Of a stretch of 64,000 nucleotides of DNA, positions 34,341 to 47,805 are shown one piece after another (the first letter of the stretch is position 1; the number at the start of each line of letters is the position of its first letter). Both the position numbers and the translations under genes were made by a program. Under the pieces are notes generated by a model. It was given only the letters and a program-made list of their open reading frames with translations. It searched no databases and was not told where the DNA came from. Source of the DNA: Phorcus lineatus (lineage: Eukaryota; Mollusca; Gastropoda; Trochida; Trochidae); the NCBI GenBank assembly GCA_921293015.1, contig OV121094.1, positions 2,966,764 through 3,030,763 on the forward strand, read 5' to 3'.

Positions 34341-34453
34341 GTTGGTGCGCAAAACAACTTAACACTAAGGTAATCTTAGTCACGTCCTTTTAGAATATAC
34401 TAAAGCTACCTTAGTGACTTAAGAATACCTTAGTGTTTTGTGCAACGGGACCC
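34341..34453. mobile_element. Short foldback element (CTTAGTG type)
   Basis: Inverted arms GTTG...GCGCAAAAC...CACTAAGGTAATCTTAGTCAC and GTGACTTAAGAATACCTTAG...TGTTTTGTGCAAC pair imperfectly around a central AT-rich loop. The layout is that of a small MITE. Confidence 0.55.
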
Positions 34454-35262
34454 TGTTTTCGAGGACGCCCACCGCCTCTACCTTAATCCTAACCCATTAC
34501 TTACAAACATGCTGCACAGCCGTGAGCTGTACTCGTAAAAAGTAATTCGACCAGCTCAAACAATAATAACGTGTATTTTATTATTTAGCCCCATATAAAA
34601 TCGCCGACATGTCGGTGTTTTCTTTGATGTCTATATATTGACAGGTGTTTGTTACCTGGCATGTAAACGTATATTATTTGGTCGCTAATTACAGCTTCCT
34701 TTAAATTTCTTGTACTAGGAAACCTTATTTTGTAAAGATTGTCAACTATTGGTTCAGGGACCAGTTGCTGTTGAAATGTGTATGGAAACTTTTATTCTTA
34801 GTTTGCTGATTAGCGTTGTCAAAGTTTATAATTAACCGATATGGCAAATTTATTGATCTAATTTTATTTTATTACACACTGCACAGCTTTGATTAAGTCC
34901 AAAAGTGCCTTCTAGAAAGCCATTTTGGTAATGACATTTATATTATTTATAAGTTGCATTTCATGATTGAACCAATACAGACATAACATAACTAAGGGGG
35001 AACTTACATGATCTTTGTTGTATTCTTTCGATTATTATAATGCTTTTGAACATTAATAATCTAAATATAATGAATTTTAGTATAGCAATTCCACAATCAT
35101 CGTGTTTACACCATCGCATTTCACGTTACATTTTTTAAACCAAAATTAACCTTAAGTGCTCTGAACATTTAAACCCCTTTTTGTTTTAACAAACCATGTT
35201 AACGGGTTAACTCTATCAGATCTTGTAGAATCCTATATGGACCGCATAAGAATAGCAAGAAT

Positions 35263-35330
35263 TTTTGGATAACAACTTCTTTATTATGAAGTCACTATAT
35301 GTGGGTTTTACAAAGTTGTTATCCAGAAAA
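35263..35330. mobile_element. Small palindromic element, GGATAACAACTTCTTTATT type
   Basis: TGGATAACAACTT at 35266-35278 and its exact reverse complement at 35313-35325, enclosing 34 bp. The left arm plus CTTTATT recurs, diverged, at 63024-63043 and in part at 55811-55830. Confidence 0.6.
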
Positions 35331-37814
35331 TTTGGCTGTTCGTGAGTTTGCTTTACCTCATAGTTAATACGTTATATCTCCTGATATCTGAAGTTGGAGT
35401 TTACGGTCTCATTGTCAACAGTGTTGGAGATTTATATGGGAGTGGTGGGGAAGGTGTTGTTTATATCCCCTTGAGTCTGTTGTAAACACGGCCCTTTCAT
35501 GTAGGTGGTAAGTGGGTAAACTTATATTGATAAGTAAAGGTATTTCGGATGGTAGAATTACTACCCCCTACACAGTGTAAGTATAGATAATAATAGTCTT
35601 ATGACATTGACTGAATGGTTCACTTTATCAGGGACCCTTCCAACCTCATGATAATATTCACTACATTTGATCTGCGACCACGTGGACAGACATATATGTT
35701 AAGGAGGGTTTACATTTTATATATTTGTTAATTTGGGGAATGTTTTCTAGAATAATGAAAGCGATCTACTTTTTCATGTGTCATTGTGGAATCGAAATCA
35801 CTGGTTGCGTTTGTAATTTAAAAAAAAATATCAATAAAAAATATAAGTTAAATCTAAATCAGGTAATACAAACAAAATTCTGATAGTAAGCATTTGTTGG
35901 TCAAACCGATTTGTGAAACGGATTATAAAAGTTAAAAGTTAGTTATCTTTTCAAACTATTCTTGTACTTTCTTAGATACGCATTTTATGCATAAATTTCT
36001 TCATAAAACAATTCATCATACGTTCTTTGTTCTTTCACAAACCATTTTTTCCAAACGCAAAAAATAAAAAACTTAAAAAGAGGAAAAAACGCTGAACAAA
36101 AAATGAGGGGAAACGTGCAGAGTCTTTAACCACACGCCCATCTTCACAATCAAACATTGGTAAGATTCGAACCCCGTCCCGCAAATCCAGAGGTGTACTC
36201 CAGATAATACCTGCAGTGAACAAGCTAGGAAGTTAATCTCACGGATTATTACGTGTCCGCGCTAGGGCTTGTAAGGGGGATTCGGGTCCGGATAATCTCT
36301 ACAATAACATCGTCTTGAGGAGTCTGTAGGGCTAGACGTAGTCGGAGTCAAATTCCAAGCTTTGACGTCAAAACAAGACGAATCGATGATGGGATTGCTA
36401 CTTTAAATAAGTACACAGTTACGTAACCCTTAAGTGTGTTCCCGATACCTCTTGGTATGAAAGTCCCTATGAAATGGTTTAACTTTGTGAACATCATGTT
36501 TCTTGTAGTTTCCATGGTGGGAATTATCGTTTATCGTTTTGTAGACAATAATTTCAGGGGTAAAATGATAAATGTTTATCCCCTACATGCTTTTGCTTTT
36601 ATATCTTTTTCTTGTTTCCAACGGTCACAATATATTGTTATTATAGACCATGCACATTAAAAACAAACGCTTAAGCGTAACAATTAAATTGCCTTTGCGA
36701 ATCTGTGTCGTATCGAATTGTGAATACATACGTTCGAATCTCAGGTAGGTATTATCACCTGTTTACTCGATATATTCCGTCTTGAATCATGACACACGCA
36801 AGTATCCGAACAGCACAGTTATTACTCAATGTCTTTTTTACTTATAATTCTTTGACACGTGTTAAATAGCTTAAAATACTCACCAACTCTACTTATACGT
36901 AATGGATAACAGTTCGTATATCAGTTGGTACCTTCATCACACCCTACATGATGTATCGTAATATCAACAATCGTTATGTTGCTATCACTATTCTTATCAA
37001 ACGGCAAACTAATTCCTCACTTTATTTCCATGAAGGAATGTGGACGAATAACGCGACAAATGCATAACCAGTACTGGTTCGAATCCAAATCCAGCAGCAA
37101 CAATAAATGCTCTGATATTGGGAATCTGAAGAAGCAAACAGCAGTATACACGATGTTAAGTTTACTTAGTGTCTAAATGACAAGCTTAAGCTTTACTTTA
37201 TTATATTATTGATAGAAGAATTAATCCAAAATCTCTATCCCGTTAGATTCCCCGATATCGCACCATTTGTTAATCTGATGCATCGAAGGTTTGCCATTTG
37301 ATATTTTGAAACTTAAAAAAACAACAGGGCTTCAGATCGTCAATTTTCCATGCTAGATCTATCAGAATTGCACTCTGTAAGCGAACCTAAGCATATTTTT
37401 CATCAGCTTTATGAGAATGATCAGTTTTCATTTAGTTTAAGACATTTCGTGAATATGTTTCTAAAGCATAAGAATTTGATACCTGTCAATGCATTTCACA
37501 TATTTTATTTGTATCTACTTCTTTTACTTTTATTGATACAAATATCATGTTTTGCACAATGAATATTATTGAAATTTTTTAAAAATTGAGTTCGATTTTT
37601 AAACTGAATCACATTCACAGAACCTATTATTGACTTAAACAAAATATTTCACAGACAACCTTTGCAATCTAAAAACAGGCCTAGCAATTTCAATAATCAT
37701 AACATTATTTTGAAATATTGACAATAAACCCATGATAATATTCATAACTTGTATTAACACTCATGATGAAGTGAAAGATGGCGATAGCCACTGCAGGAGA
37801 ATTCCCACTATCCA

Positions 37815-38072
37815 TCAGACATATTTGGTCAACAAACATCTTCGCGTCCGTCGCATTTGACTGTTGAGTAAAGTATACAAACAGGACATAGGAATTTTAG
37901 CACTGTGGAGCACGTTTAGATCGCGCCCCAGCCATGTTCGGAGCTTGACTGGGTCATTTTTTCTGTTTGTCTTTGCACTATCATCGTGAAAAAAGTCTTG
38001 TACTCGACAACACCGCATGCCTCCCTGAGATGAAAGGCCCAGCCACGTCACCGTCTGTGTACGTTTCAGCAC
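37815..38072 (-). other. Unassigned ORF (85 codons)
   Basis: An open frame of slightly higher G+C than its surroundings, Arg- and Leu-rich (MLKRTQTVTWLGLSSQGGMR at the start). I recognise no domain, signal peptide or splice-site arrangement. It may be part of an old repeat. No function is proposed. Confidence 0.15.
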
Positions 38073-38504
38073 AAAAAGTTGTGAACATTTGACATGTTAA
38101 CAAGTTCGTAATGGTTTTTATATACATTTATTTATTTTTCACGACAGTATTCTTTTGAGAAAATTATGCATTTTTTAACGTAAATGTTTGTTGTGTTGCG
38201 GTCTTATGTTCGGAATTAAAGCCAAAAGTATGTAAGCGAAAACAGAATATTTATATTGGCTGAATATTTGACATTTAGTCTTCAACCTTACATATAATAA
38301 ATAATGCCCTTCATTATGAGCTGTAGAGTCTTTGGCTTTATTTCAAGTCTATCTATCTTGGTTGAAAACCCTAAGTCACACTGAAGTTCAATTTGATTTA
38401 AATTCCATTGATTGTCGGTCAATGGGTCGATACACGTAAACACGTAAGGCCAATTATCACACGCGTGGTTAAACCTTTCATGCGTTATAGCCATATGTAG
38501 TAAA

Positions 38505-38853
38505 ATGACAGCTTACAAAGAGGGTAAACGAAGACGACTCTCGGTTTGCGTGTTAAACGCTTGTAAATCGTGTACCTTTCCACATACAAACGCTTGTCTT
38601 CTGTTACACGTTTCACGAACTCCAGTAAAGTGTGGAAGTTTCTGTACTGGCACCATTAGTCGTGAATCATCTCTTCCTTGCACAACGACAAGGAGTCAAC
38701 TGTTTTATGAATGCTTTACAAATCGAAGTGGGATCATACATTCAGAGCGCAGTGTCATTCACGTTCCCGGTGTATTGGCGAATGACTAGTGAACCGTACA
38801 CTGTAATTGGTTCAAGATCCGCCACTGAAAAGCCCAAATACGTCTGTATATAA
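38505..38853 (+). other. Unassigned overlapping ORFs
   Basis: Two overlapping frames (38505-38789 and 38632-38853) with 7 cysteines in the first, in a patch of higher G+C. A GTATATAAG TATA-like word follows at 38845-38853. No motif, no homologous family recognised and no splice sites evident; possibly repeat-derived. Confidence 0.15.
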
Positions 38854-39293
38854 GTATCAATTGATAAGATCATATCACTTTACTTACACCCTTGTATTGT
38901 GAACACTGGTCATATCAGAGTAAACCCGATAACTATGCTAGATTAGTGGAGTCGTTGGCTCGTGGAAAGAGGTCAAGTTAGGAGTTGAAGTATACTGTGT
39001 GTAAGTCGGGGCAGAAGGTAGCGTTATGGAGATACCCGTACATGTTTGAGACACCCTATTGTGTTAAGAGGTACGAAGTTTGATTTTCATTTCATAAGTT
39101 ATTTATGTTTCTGATATTCTAACATATTGAACATATAGAAGATATTCTCCCCAGTGGTCTTGACAGGTGAATGGTTGTTTTTTTTAAAAATGTGGTGTTT
39201 GTATTTATTAATGTATGTTGCTATCAGTAGAAGCTGTTTCTTCCACATTTGCATCTCTTGACATTACTGTTACTGTTAATTCTTAAATCCTTC

Positions 39294-39313
39294 CACTACT
39301 ACTACTACTACTT

Positions 39314-39401
<88 letters not shown>

Positions 39402-39632
39402 TACTACTACTACTACTACTATTATTATTATTATAATTATAATTATTATTATTAGTACTTCTGCTGCTGCTACTACTACTGCTACTACTTCTACTGCTGC
39501 TTCTGCTACCACTTCTACTACTGATTATATTAATAACACTACTAATACAGTCACTGCCTCTTCTACTATTGCTACCGGTATAACTACCACGGCTATTACT
39601 ACTACACCGACTACTGCTACTGCTACTAGTAT
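39294..39632. repeat. ACT/TAC triplet microsatellite with ATT and GCT parts
   Basis: A nearly pure run of ACT triplets at 39295-39420 (with a few TTC interruptions) is followed by ATT repeats and degenerate CTG/CTA triplets to about 39632. The poly-Tyr, poly-Val and poly-Ser open frames here are translation of the microsatellite. Confidence 0.97.
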
Positions 39633-40434
39633 TACTATCAATATTTCTTATGTTATGAATATTACTACAATTTGCTTTCAAATTGTCTTCTGCTACTGTC
39701 ACGGCTTAAACTGTTTCCAGTTCTACCATTATATTGTATACTACAACTTCTAGTAACACAGCAAATATGTATCTTCTTCATCTACATCTACATCCACTGA
39801 CACGAAAAGATATTCCTTTAAGATACAAAAGTTCACTGCTAGTTCCGAAATTGTTCCTTGGTAATCCTTTAACCACCAATAGAAACATGGATAAGAGTTT
39901 ATGTATGTTGAATAGAAATGGTTTTGTTATGCGAGTCATCATGTGAAAGAAGGGACTGTGGTTAGAAAATTAAGAGATTTTAGTACATTGTGATTGATAA
40001 AATGACATTTGTCTCGTAACCAGTTCAGAACCTAATTGTTGCATGATTCACTTTGCTGAGACTTAGATTTGATAGAACTTTGATAGAGCTTTAATTAGAC
40101 TTTGAATTGCTTGGAGTTCGTTATACATGGTTGAAGGATATCATGTTTATGCAACTTTTTCAATCGGTTCACATTGGAAATGATCTGTGTTAGCTGTCAA
40201 CATATTGAAATATCATTATAAATACATCACTGATTTTAGTTACTTACAGGAAACGAAATACATTCGTAAGATAAGTAAATATTTGTATAATATAGAAACA
40301 GAACATGTAGGGATTGTCACCATCAAATATTAATTATATGTCAGAATTGCAGAAGTTAACGTTTTATTATCTGATACTTTGTGCATGTATTACTGTATTA
40401 GTGGATTAATTGTACTTGGAAATAAAAAGTAAAC

Positions 40435-40735
40435 CACCCCTCCCCCTCCCTCCACACCTCTCCTCTTCGTCCAGGAGATTAAGATAATCTCTGCGTAACC
40501 TTACAGCAGGGCGCTGATTTGGACGTGTAAGTCACGTCCTGTATGCGAGAAATCGCGATACTAGAAACTCTGTCACAAAGGGAAGCAACTGTTGTAAACT
40601 GTGCGTAGGAGTTGTTCAGTTTGGGTTTCTTCTCGGAGGAATATTGGATTATTCTGGAATTATGAGTACCAATCTACAAATTCATCGTGATTTCAAAACA
40701 GGATTTGAAAATATTGATTCATATCCAAGGTAACT
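40435..40735 (+). other. G+C-richer patch, possible promoter or exon
   Basis: Following a C-rich tract (40435-40470) there is a less AT-rich stretch with an ATG at 40662 in good context, starting MSTNLQIHRDFKTGF and ending at AG|GTAACT near 40730. The junction would be phase 2 and cannot join the phase-0 PH exon at 45400, so an alternative first exon of that gene is not supported. Confidence 0.15.
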
Positions 40736-42842
40736 CGGTTACATTCTTTATTCAACATACTCTACAAGTACATGTAACTAGCAATTCACATAAATTTTCC
40801 AAGATATTAATGCAGTTATCGGTTGAAATACATCTTTCAGAATTATTTTATACAAATATAATTCTCAGAAATTTTTACACTGAAAATGTTTTCGTGGCTT
40901 CTCCCTTAACCCTTTAATGAAATATTCATTTACAATATTGGAATGTATACATATTCACCATCCGGGCTGAACGTCATAATGTCCTTGCCCTGACTGTGAA
41001 TAACAATACAACTGCAGTTGTGGTATGTATAAATTTACGTGTTGACATAAGACAGGGAAAGTGCTCAGTAAACAAGCGTATATATTCAAACAAACATAGA
41101 TATTGCATGATATAAAAGCATAAACTCAAGGTAAGTACTATAAAGTTCTCGACTTGACATACCACTTGAATGTATGAAAATATGATGTATATCGATAATC
41201 ATATGGACAAGTCCTTTTTTCAAATGTCAAATCTATATCTGAGAGTGCTGAATTTGTCTTTCGAAGATTTAAATAGTTTTATCAAGGTTTATTAATATCC
41301 ATGTAACGAAACATGGTGACAGAATGGATGATTACAAATAATAAACATACGGTAATTTTAACAGAAACCTATAATAAATGTATGTTTTTTAATTCAAATT
41401 TGGGCAGGACGGACTTATCCTATTATTGCTTTTGTCGAAGTAATAGTTCTTATATATAAGAAACATGTGTATATGTCCGAGAATGAACAGAATGTATTTA
41501 AATATATCAACATTTAAAAGGTACCTTTGCGCTGGAAGACTGTAAGAAATAAGTTTATACCTGTGGATTTAACAAAGTCATTGCTTAATCTATGGTTGAA
41601 CGCGGACTGTGTATCGAAGCAAAGGCTGAAATAATCCCTGTTACATTTTTAACCATTTACCCGCCACAGCCATCTGAACGAGCATTGGCTGAGTGTGACG
41701 ACACAAGTCACTAAGCTTTCTAAGTTTCTTCCCTCAAAACATCCCACTTATCATTGAAAATGAATGTATTCCAATAAATTCTTTCTCTTAAGTTCATTCA
41801 TCCTTAAAGCTGTCTCCTTCTATCTGTGTTTGACTATCCTTTCGCCTACTATCCTCTGTGTATCATTTTGTCACTCGTCTCATCTTTATTATACTCCTAG
41901 AACTATTGGCTGTCAACTTACAAAACATCACTATAGCCTCTTTCCTATATACAGAAATATATAAATGCTTAGCAATTACATTTCCATTCATTTAACTTTA
42001 CTAGACTTCCTTCAGTAAAGTATTTATTTCATATGATGACCTCTACTGATGTATATCTCCCCCAATAGCCTTCTTTCACTCCAACCCTTATTTCAAACAG
42101 AACGAAATATCGTACATGCATTAAGGAAAACTATCGCTCCCCCGGCGGTTCTTTCCTTCTTTTTTAAAAAGATTTCTGGGCTGTCTCTGATAATTCTGTC
42201 ACCAACGGTAATCCACCTTTATTTATGATTTATCATCTTGTATTTATTATTTTCTGCCATCCAAATCTTATAAACTTTGAGTTTTTTGTCCTTCTATCAA
42301 GTTTTCCTTTTTGTTATTGCTTCTTTTCATCTGTTCTTGGAATCTCCTTTCTTCTTCCTTCTGTGGTCTTCTTCTCTCTCTCTATCTCCCCTCCTTGACA
42401 AACAAACTCAAACACGCGAGCCCAAACACTCTTCTTAGCATGAAGCAATGTGCAAATATAAAAACTGCACTTCTCGTCTTTGCGTTGCAAACGATAATTA
42501 ACTAGGAGTACCTTTGCACATTGGGACATTGTTGAGGCCAAATACAGCAGTGCCCTTACAAACACGGTAAATCAGTTTGATTACATTCCTGTCTCAAAGG
42601 TCATTTTGGACATTTCAAAACATAATTTCTTTGTCAACTTTCTGAAAACTGTATGACGTATAATGACGCGTTTAAGATGGGTGTTTTGTGTACTTTTAGG
42701 AAGTTTGTTTCCCAAAAGGGCTAAATAATGTAATTTGACATGAGGATAATATGATTTACCTCCGACGAAAATAATTACCCTCAAAATCAAAATAAATTTC
42801 GTCCATTGTTTTGACAATTCGTATGAATTTTACAGTTTTCAC

Positions 42843-43178
42843 TTAAAGGGTAAGTGGCACGTTTTTACGGTAAAACAGGGATTTCACGAAAACAAAAATA
42901 AATGTTATCAATTGAAATGCAATTAATCAATTAATCAACAGAAGGAGTTATATAGTTGATTAAGCTATGCTAACCCATTTTTGATACCTAAAATGATTTG
43001 AAGGGTGTTCACACTAAAATGGCCGCCAGCAGGTTTCGCTTGATTATCAAGTTCTTTCTTCTACGTATACGGATAATCCCGGTGAGAAATGAGGTGTGAA
43101 ATAATGTAATTTGCATAAATATTTAATAATGAGGTAAAGTTAATAAATATAATTTTAAAAAAGTGCTACTGCACCTTT
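42843..43178. mobile_element. MITE, TTAAAGGGG-type (copy 1)
   Basis: The left end TTAAAGGGTAAGTGGCAC and the right end GTGCTACTGCACCTTT are imperfect inverted repeats. Order and content resemble the element at 61240-61599 (AAAGGGGCAGTAGCACATTT left end, a shared ATGGCCGC word, and internal GATTGATAAAGC/GATTATCAAG words). There is no coding capacity. Confidence 0.65.
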
Positions 43179-45399
43179 GTTATTGCAGTTAAAAGTAGTA
43201 TATTATAGAGCTAAAATATTTATTTATTTATTGCTTTATTGACTCAATTTCAAATAAAAAGTCCTGTTAATTCTTCGAAACTTATCCATTTTTCGAAGGT
43301 AATAACAGCCACAATACAAATGTAGCATCATTCTCTCAGCCACAACAATCTCAAATAACAAGAGTTCGCGAACCGAATTTTATTTGATATGAATTTTTAA
43401 TTTTTTTCAAAATTCACGAAACAAACACAGTTGGCATTCAATCGCTGTTTGTTAACTTGCATCTATTTTTCATGGAACTTCATATTTGATACCATTTGCT
43501 TTACTCTTATCTAATTGTTGTTGTTGACAAGCCACAAATAAACATCATGCCTGCAGCATATTTAGATTTAATGTCACCCTGTTTTATTCATTTCAACCTG
43601 TATGTATAGAGTAAATTATCACCTTGAAAGTAAGTGTAGGTTTGCATTGTACGCTTATTTTCATATATGGTCAAATGTAAACTGGAGGAAATGATTTAGA
43701 AATATTGTCAATTTTATGATTCATATTTCATCAGGCTTTCAATGAAAAATATATGTCATTATTAAAATTTCGGAATTTTCATGTCTCCCTATTTTGTGAT
43801 CCATTATGATTATCACCATATACAAGCCATACAAGATACTTTTTTAAGGGAACATAATTACATATTTGTATAATATATGTCTTTTTTCGAACTGGTACCC
43901 ATTCTCTTTTCCCGAATTTCAAAATTTTCTAATTGTACTCCCTTCAAAAAATTTAATCGCGCCTTGGTGAAGAACACAACAGAACCTAACTTTTCTTTCA
44001 AAATACTTATCTAATATAAACAAGTAGAGGGAAGACATCCAAATTCTTCTTCTACTCTCGTTAGTTAGGTTTACATGTTTATGATAATATGTTTGACGTA
44101 AACATCAAACAATTAATGTCATTGTTATAACATTGTCCAAGACCTATTGTCCTTTTCACACTATAAATGACAATTAATGCTTGTAACAGATCTGGCATGA
44201 ATGCTTCCGTAAGTCACTTTAGAAAAAAAAGAGAAGAGATTAGTAGTGGTGTTGATATTCAAATATTCAAGTACATTTTCAAATGATCGTGATTACGTGT
44301 GAAGAAATTAAATTAGGCCATCTGTGTAGCTAATATATATAAACCAAACTTCCATACTTTGCTTGGCGATATATACGTAACCGCACATACTTCTTATATG
44401 ACACCAAGATATTAATCAGACTAAAACATTGAAATCAAATTACCTTTTTTGTACGAAGACTGTTTTGGTTTGATTTTTTTCAAAGTCATTATTATGTATA
44501 AAATGTACATTTTCATTCATGGATATGCCTGTAATCATTAGTAAACTGATTATAATAATGATAAGTCAGGGAAGTAGAAAAAACGCGTAATTCCGTACCA
44601 GCGGTGGTATTCGGATTACACGGGATTATCCGAATTAAAAACTGTACCATGTTGCGAGCGGCTTCAAATTAGATTAGACAACCAATACAACATGGTATAA
44701 TGATAATTTGACACTTTACCGTGTTTTGTGCTCTTATGCTGTAACTCCTTCTGAATGAATGCTAATTATGCCATTTCCTTGTATTCAATGGTTGGATAAT
44801 CTGTGTGAATAAACCTTGACATTAGGAGGGTATTTAATTTAGTTTTGCTGTCGAACGACTTTATCAGGATACTCAAGAAGGATGTTTTGTTTTATCTGAT
44901 TTCAACAAGGATGCGCTTAACAAAAATCTTGGTGTGTTCTTTGTTTGAAGAATGATTACTAATCGACGTGAGATGTGGAAGTGGTTACAGACATCTTAGT
45001 TTGATCAGAGAAAGATCTAAGCATGCAATAAGTTGTTCTACTGTATCTGGGTGTTCAACGTTTTCAGATCATACCGTCATGCTTCGGATACTTAGACATT
45101 GCCTTCTGGTAATACAGATGATGAAATTCATACTTTATGGTGTATTTGTATTTCATTCTACTAATTCCGTGCTTCCTTCTTAAGTATTCTTTCATTCAAA
45201 TCATTTGTTTTCCCCAGTAAATAATGTTAACTCTAGATCTCTTAAATGTATTATTCTTATTTTCAGCATTTGTTTCCGATTTTTTTTTCATATAATGAAA
45301 TTTGTATTTTTGTTATTGCTGAAGTCATTTATAGCCAACAGTTTAATTGACAAATTCCATTTGTATGAAATCACACTAATATTCAAATTATATTTTCAG
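43179..45399. other. AT-rich intronic stretch before the PH exon
   Basis: No exon supported. The ORF at 44968-45183 is open but has no motif. The polypyrimidine tract and acceptor ATATTTTCAG at 45390-45399 end the intron. Confidence 0.5.
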
Positions 45400-47805
45400 A
45401 TCGACAGCGACGATGAAGATGACGACGACGTTGCTGGTCCCCCGCTGAGTTCGCGCTCGTTTAGTGTTTTCACATCCAAATACTTGAGCACATCACCAAA
45501 ACGCAACCTCACGATGAATGGCCGTCTCGGGAGAACGACACAAAAGGACGGTCCGACCTTGACCCAAACAACCGGAAGTGACCAGCGTCCAACTTCTTCC
45601 AAAGAAGGTCCTGTTAGATCTCACAGCTCCAATAGTCACTTTCGTCCAACGCCTTCAAAAGATGGACCAATAAAATCAGTCGACACCAATGGTCATCTGC
45701 ACTCACCAAGGGAAAGTCAAGAACTCAGATCAGACAGTCCGAACGGCCATCTATGCCCAACACCATCAGGTGATGGCCCTGCCGTTAGAACGGGTAGTTC
45801 CCTGAAGAGAAACAATATGGTCCATGAGAGACCCAAGAGACTGAATGGATTGTCTGTGTCTGCAGACAGAATAACCTTCAAGGGGGAATCTAGGACACAT
45901 TTTGAATCATCTAGAGACAATGTTAGCAGGTCTTGTGATCATAGTCCACTTTCAAACGGAACTAAGACGTCTCGAGTTCCAAGTCCAAAAAGGAAACAGG
46001 CTCCACTTCCTCCACCATTACCTGCAACGAGTCCGCCATCTCCAAAACAGGTTTCTCTCGGAGACATATCCAACCCTGATCACTCCGGCTGGCTTCTCGA
46101 CCAACTGAGGGGTAAGCGGGTTTGGTGTTTGCTTGTTGACATGCTCTTCTGTGTGTTTGAATCCGACGCAGCCAAACAATCGCGTGAAGTCATCTTTCTA
46201 CCCGGGTGCAAAGTGCGATCTTTGGTCTTCAACAGTGCTAAACGGGACAGCGTTGACAAAGATGTTGTGAACATCAGCAAGACGATTACTGGGGTGAATA
46301 AGTATCAGTTTTACATAGAGAACATCAGTGTGAGACGTAAATATCTCTTCGGTGTGAAGAGTAAAATCGAGCTAAATGATTGGGTGGATGTTTTAACTCA
46401 AGCTTGTGACGTGGCTGTGTTTGATAATTCTGAAAATCACAGTCGAGATTCAGACGGGTGGGAGAGCTGTGATGACTCTGTTTTCTCACCCAATAGCAGT
46501 TACCTCCCTTCCCCTACCAGATCTAGACGCATGAGTATGATATCAATGTCCTTACGGGACAAAGATATCTCAGATAGCAAATCAGAGGCTTTAGTGGACT
46601 TTAGAAAAAGACTTCGCAAAGAAACTGATGAACCCAAAGTAGCGCCCGTAAAAGGACTCCATAACATGGATTCCCCTAAGCCACCAAAGAAATCAAAATC
46701 ATTTCTCAAGTTGAGATCATTTGGGAGTTTGGACAGTCTTTTAAAACGAAAACGTTCAAAAAGTGCGGAAAGATCTTCCACGGACGATACTGACGACACA
46801 AAGTCATTGGAGTCATCAGAGACCCCTAGTTCATCACGACCTCGCATCAGATCCTTCCTGTCAAGGTCTTGGGACTCAGGGAAGTCATCCAGTGGACTGG
46901 GGTCAAGTATAAGACGACGGGCCTCTGATTTGAAGGACAAAGTGTTCGGGGTTGGGAAGACTCCGGACTCTTCCCGCTCCCCAGGCTTGAGACTGAAGGA
47001 TCTCAGTGACATCAGGATCAGTGGCTACCTGCAGTACAAGGTGATGATGAGGTGGCTCAAGGTCTGGTGTGTCGTCAGTCGGGGATGTTTCTACGGTTTC
47101 AAAAGTCAGTCTGGGGATGATGTGCCAATGCTGGCTGTTGTTTTGACGCAGAGTACGGTTTCATACGTTACCGAGCCTGAGAAGAGAAATAAGAAGTTGT
47201 ACGTATTCAACTTGACACAGCCACATTGTAAAAGCATTTACCTCTGTGCACAGGAAGAAGGTGACCTGTCCATGTGGTTACAAACCCTCCAAATGGAGGC
47301 GTGTAGAATTCAGGCAGACGACAGTCTCGCCAAGGAGAGTACCTCTGATATAAACTTCAGTGTTGACAGTGCATTGAGCGCCATGTCGATGGCGTCTAGT
47401 CATACAGACATTACAGAAAACTATCACTCGTTCAGTAATCATCCAGTTCTTAACTCCACATCCCACTCTATGGAATACACTGCAGGGATGTTTGATTACC
47501 CCGGAAGTGACGTCACCGGTCGTCTGGACAGCACTGAATCTGCCGACGACTGGGACAACTCGAGTCAGAGTTCCACCAATGAAGTGCCTTACCCCCGCTT
47601 CTCTGACTTGACCCCCAAGCATGACCCCAGCGTGTCTTATTTGTGGGGTAAGGACAAGGGTTACCTGCTACAGGTGATCCGAGCGAAGTTACGGAAGGGA
47701 AGACGGAGTCAGGGAGAGGGGGAGGAGCTGTATGATAGAGAGATACCCAGGACGAATGGAGGCTCGCTTTTGGTTCTTGAGGATGATGCGGACAGGAATA
47801 GAAAG
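45400..47805 (+). CDS. Main exon of a double PH-domain scaffold protein (AFAP-like architecture)
   Basis: An 802-codon exon, phase 0 at both ends, between acceptor ATATTTTCAG and donor AAG|GTAAGA (GT at 47806). Using exon residue numbers: acidic start (IDSDDEDDDD, 1-10); four or five imperfect repeats of about 19 residues around RPTPSKDGP (about 45-130); a proline-rich stretch with PLPPPLPATSPPSPK, a candidate SH3 ligand (about 205-220); PH domain 1 from GWLLDQLRGKRVWCLL to DWVDVLTQA (about 230-337); a Ser/Arg/Lys-rich linker with KSKSFLKLRSFGSLDSLLKR; PH domain 2 from SGYLQYKVMMRWLKVWCVV to MWLQTLQ (about 540-633); then a Ser-rich tail ending LVLEDDADRNRK. Each PH domain keeps the C-terminal-helix tryptophan. 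Two PH domains with Pro-rich and Ser-rich linkers recall actin-filament-associated (AFAP) adaptors, acting at membrane or cytoskeleton, but this family call is tentative. The frame continues upstream and downstream into intron; splice sites define the exon. The 3' exons were not found. Confidence 0.85.

Larger units (their letters stand above)
30270..45399 (+). other. Probable 15.1-kb intron of the double-PH gene
   Basis: Between the two coding exons I see no further exon with convincing coding content, only MITE-like elements (34341-34453, 35263-35330, 42843-43178) and a triplet microsatellite (39294-39632). The ORFs at 32246-32452, 37815-38072 and 38505-38853 have somewhat higher G+C but no recognisable motif. 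Small exons in phase 0 could be missed. Confidence 0.5.

Noticed and set aside
36100-36225. tRNA/SINE on the minus strand (GGTTCGAATC with GGGCGTGTGGTTAAAG)
   Set aside because: The B-like box lies upstream of the A-like box, the wrong order for one pol III promoter, and no second half was found.
39276-39702. Poly-Ser, poly-Val and poly-Tyr ORFs
   Set aside because: Translations of the ACT/ATT triplet microsatellite.
40662-40731. Alternative first coding exon for the PH gene
   Set aside because: The only nearby donor leaves phase 2, whereas the large PH exon begins in phase 0.
45205-45399. N-terminal extension of the 914-codon open frame
   Set aside because: This part is AT-rich, hydrophobic when translated, and ends in a polypyrimidine tract and AG; it is intron read through in frame.
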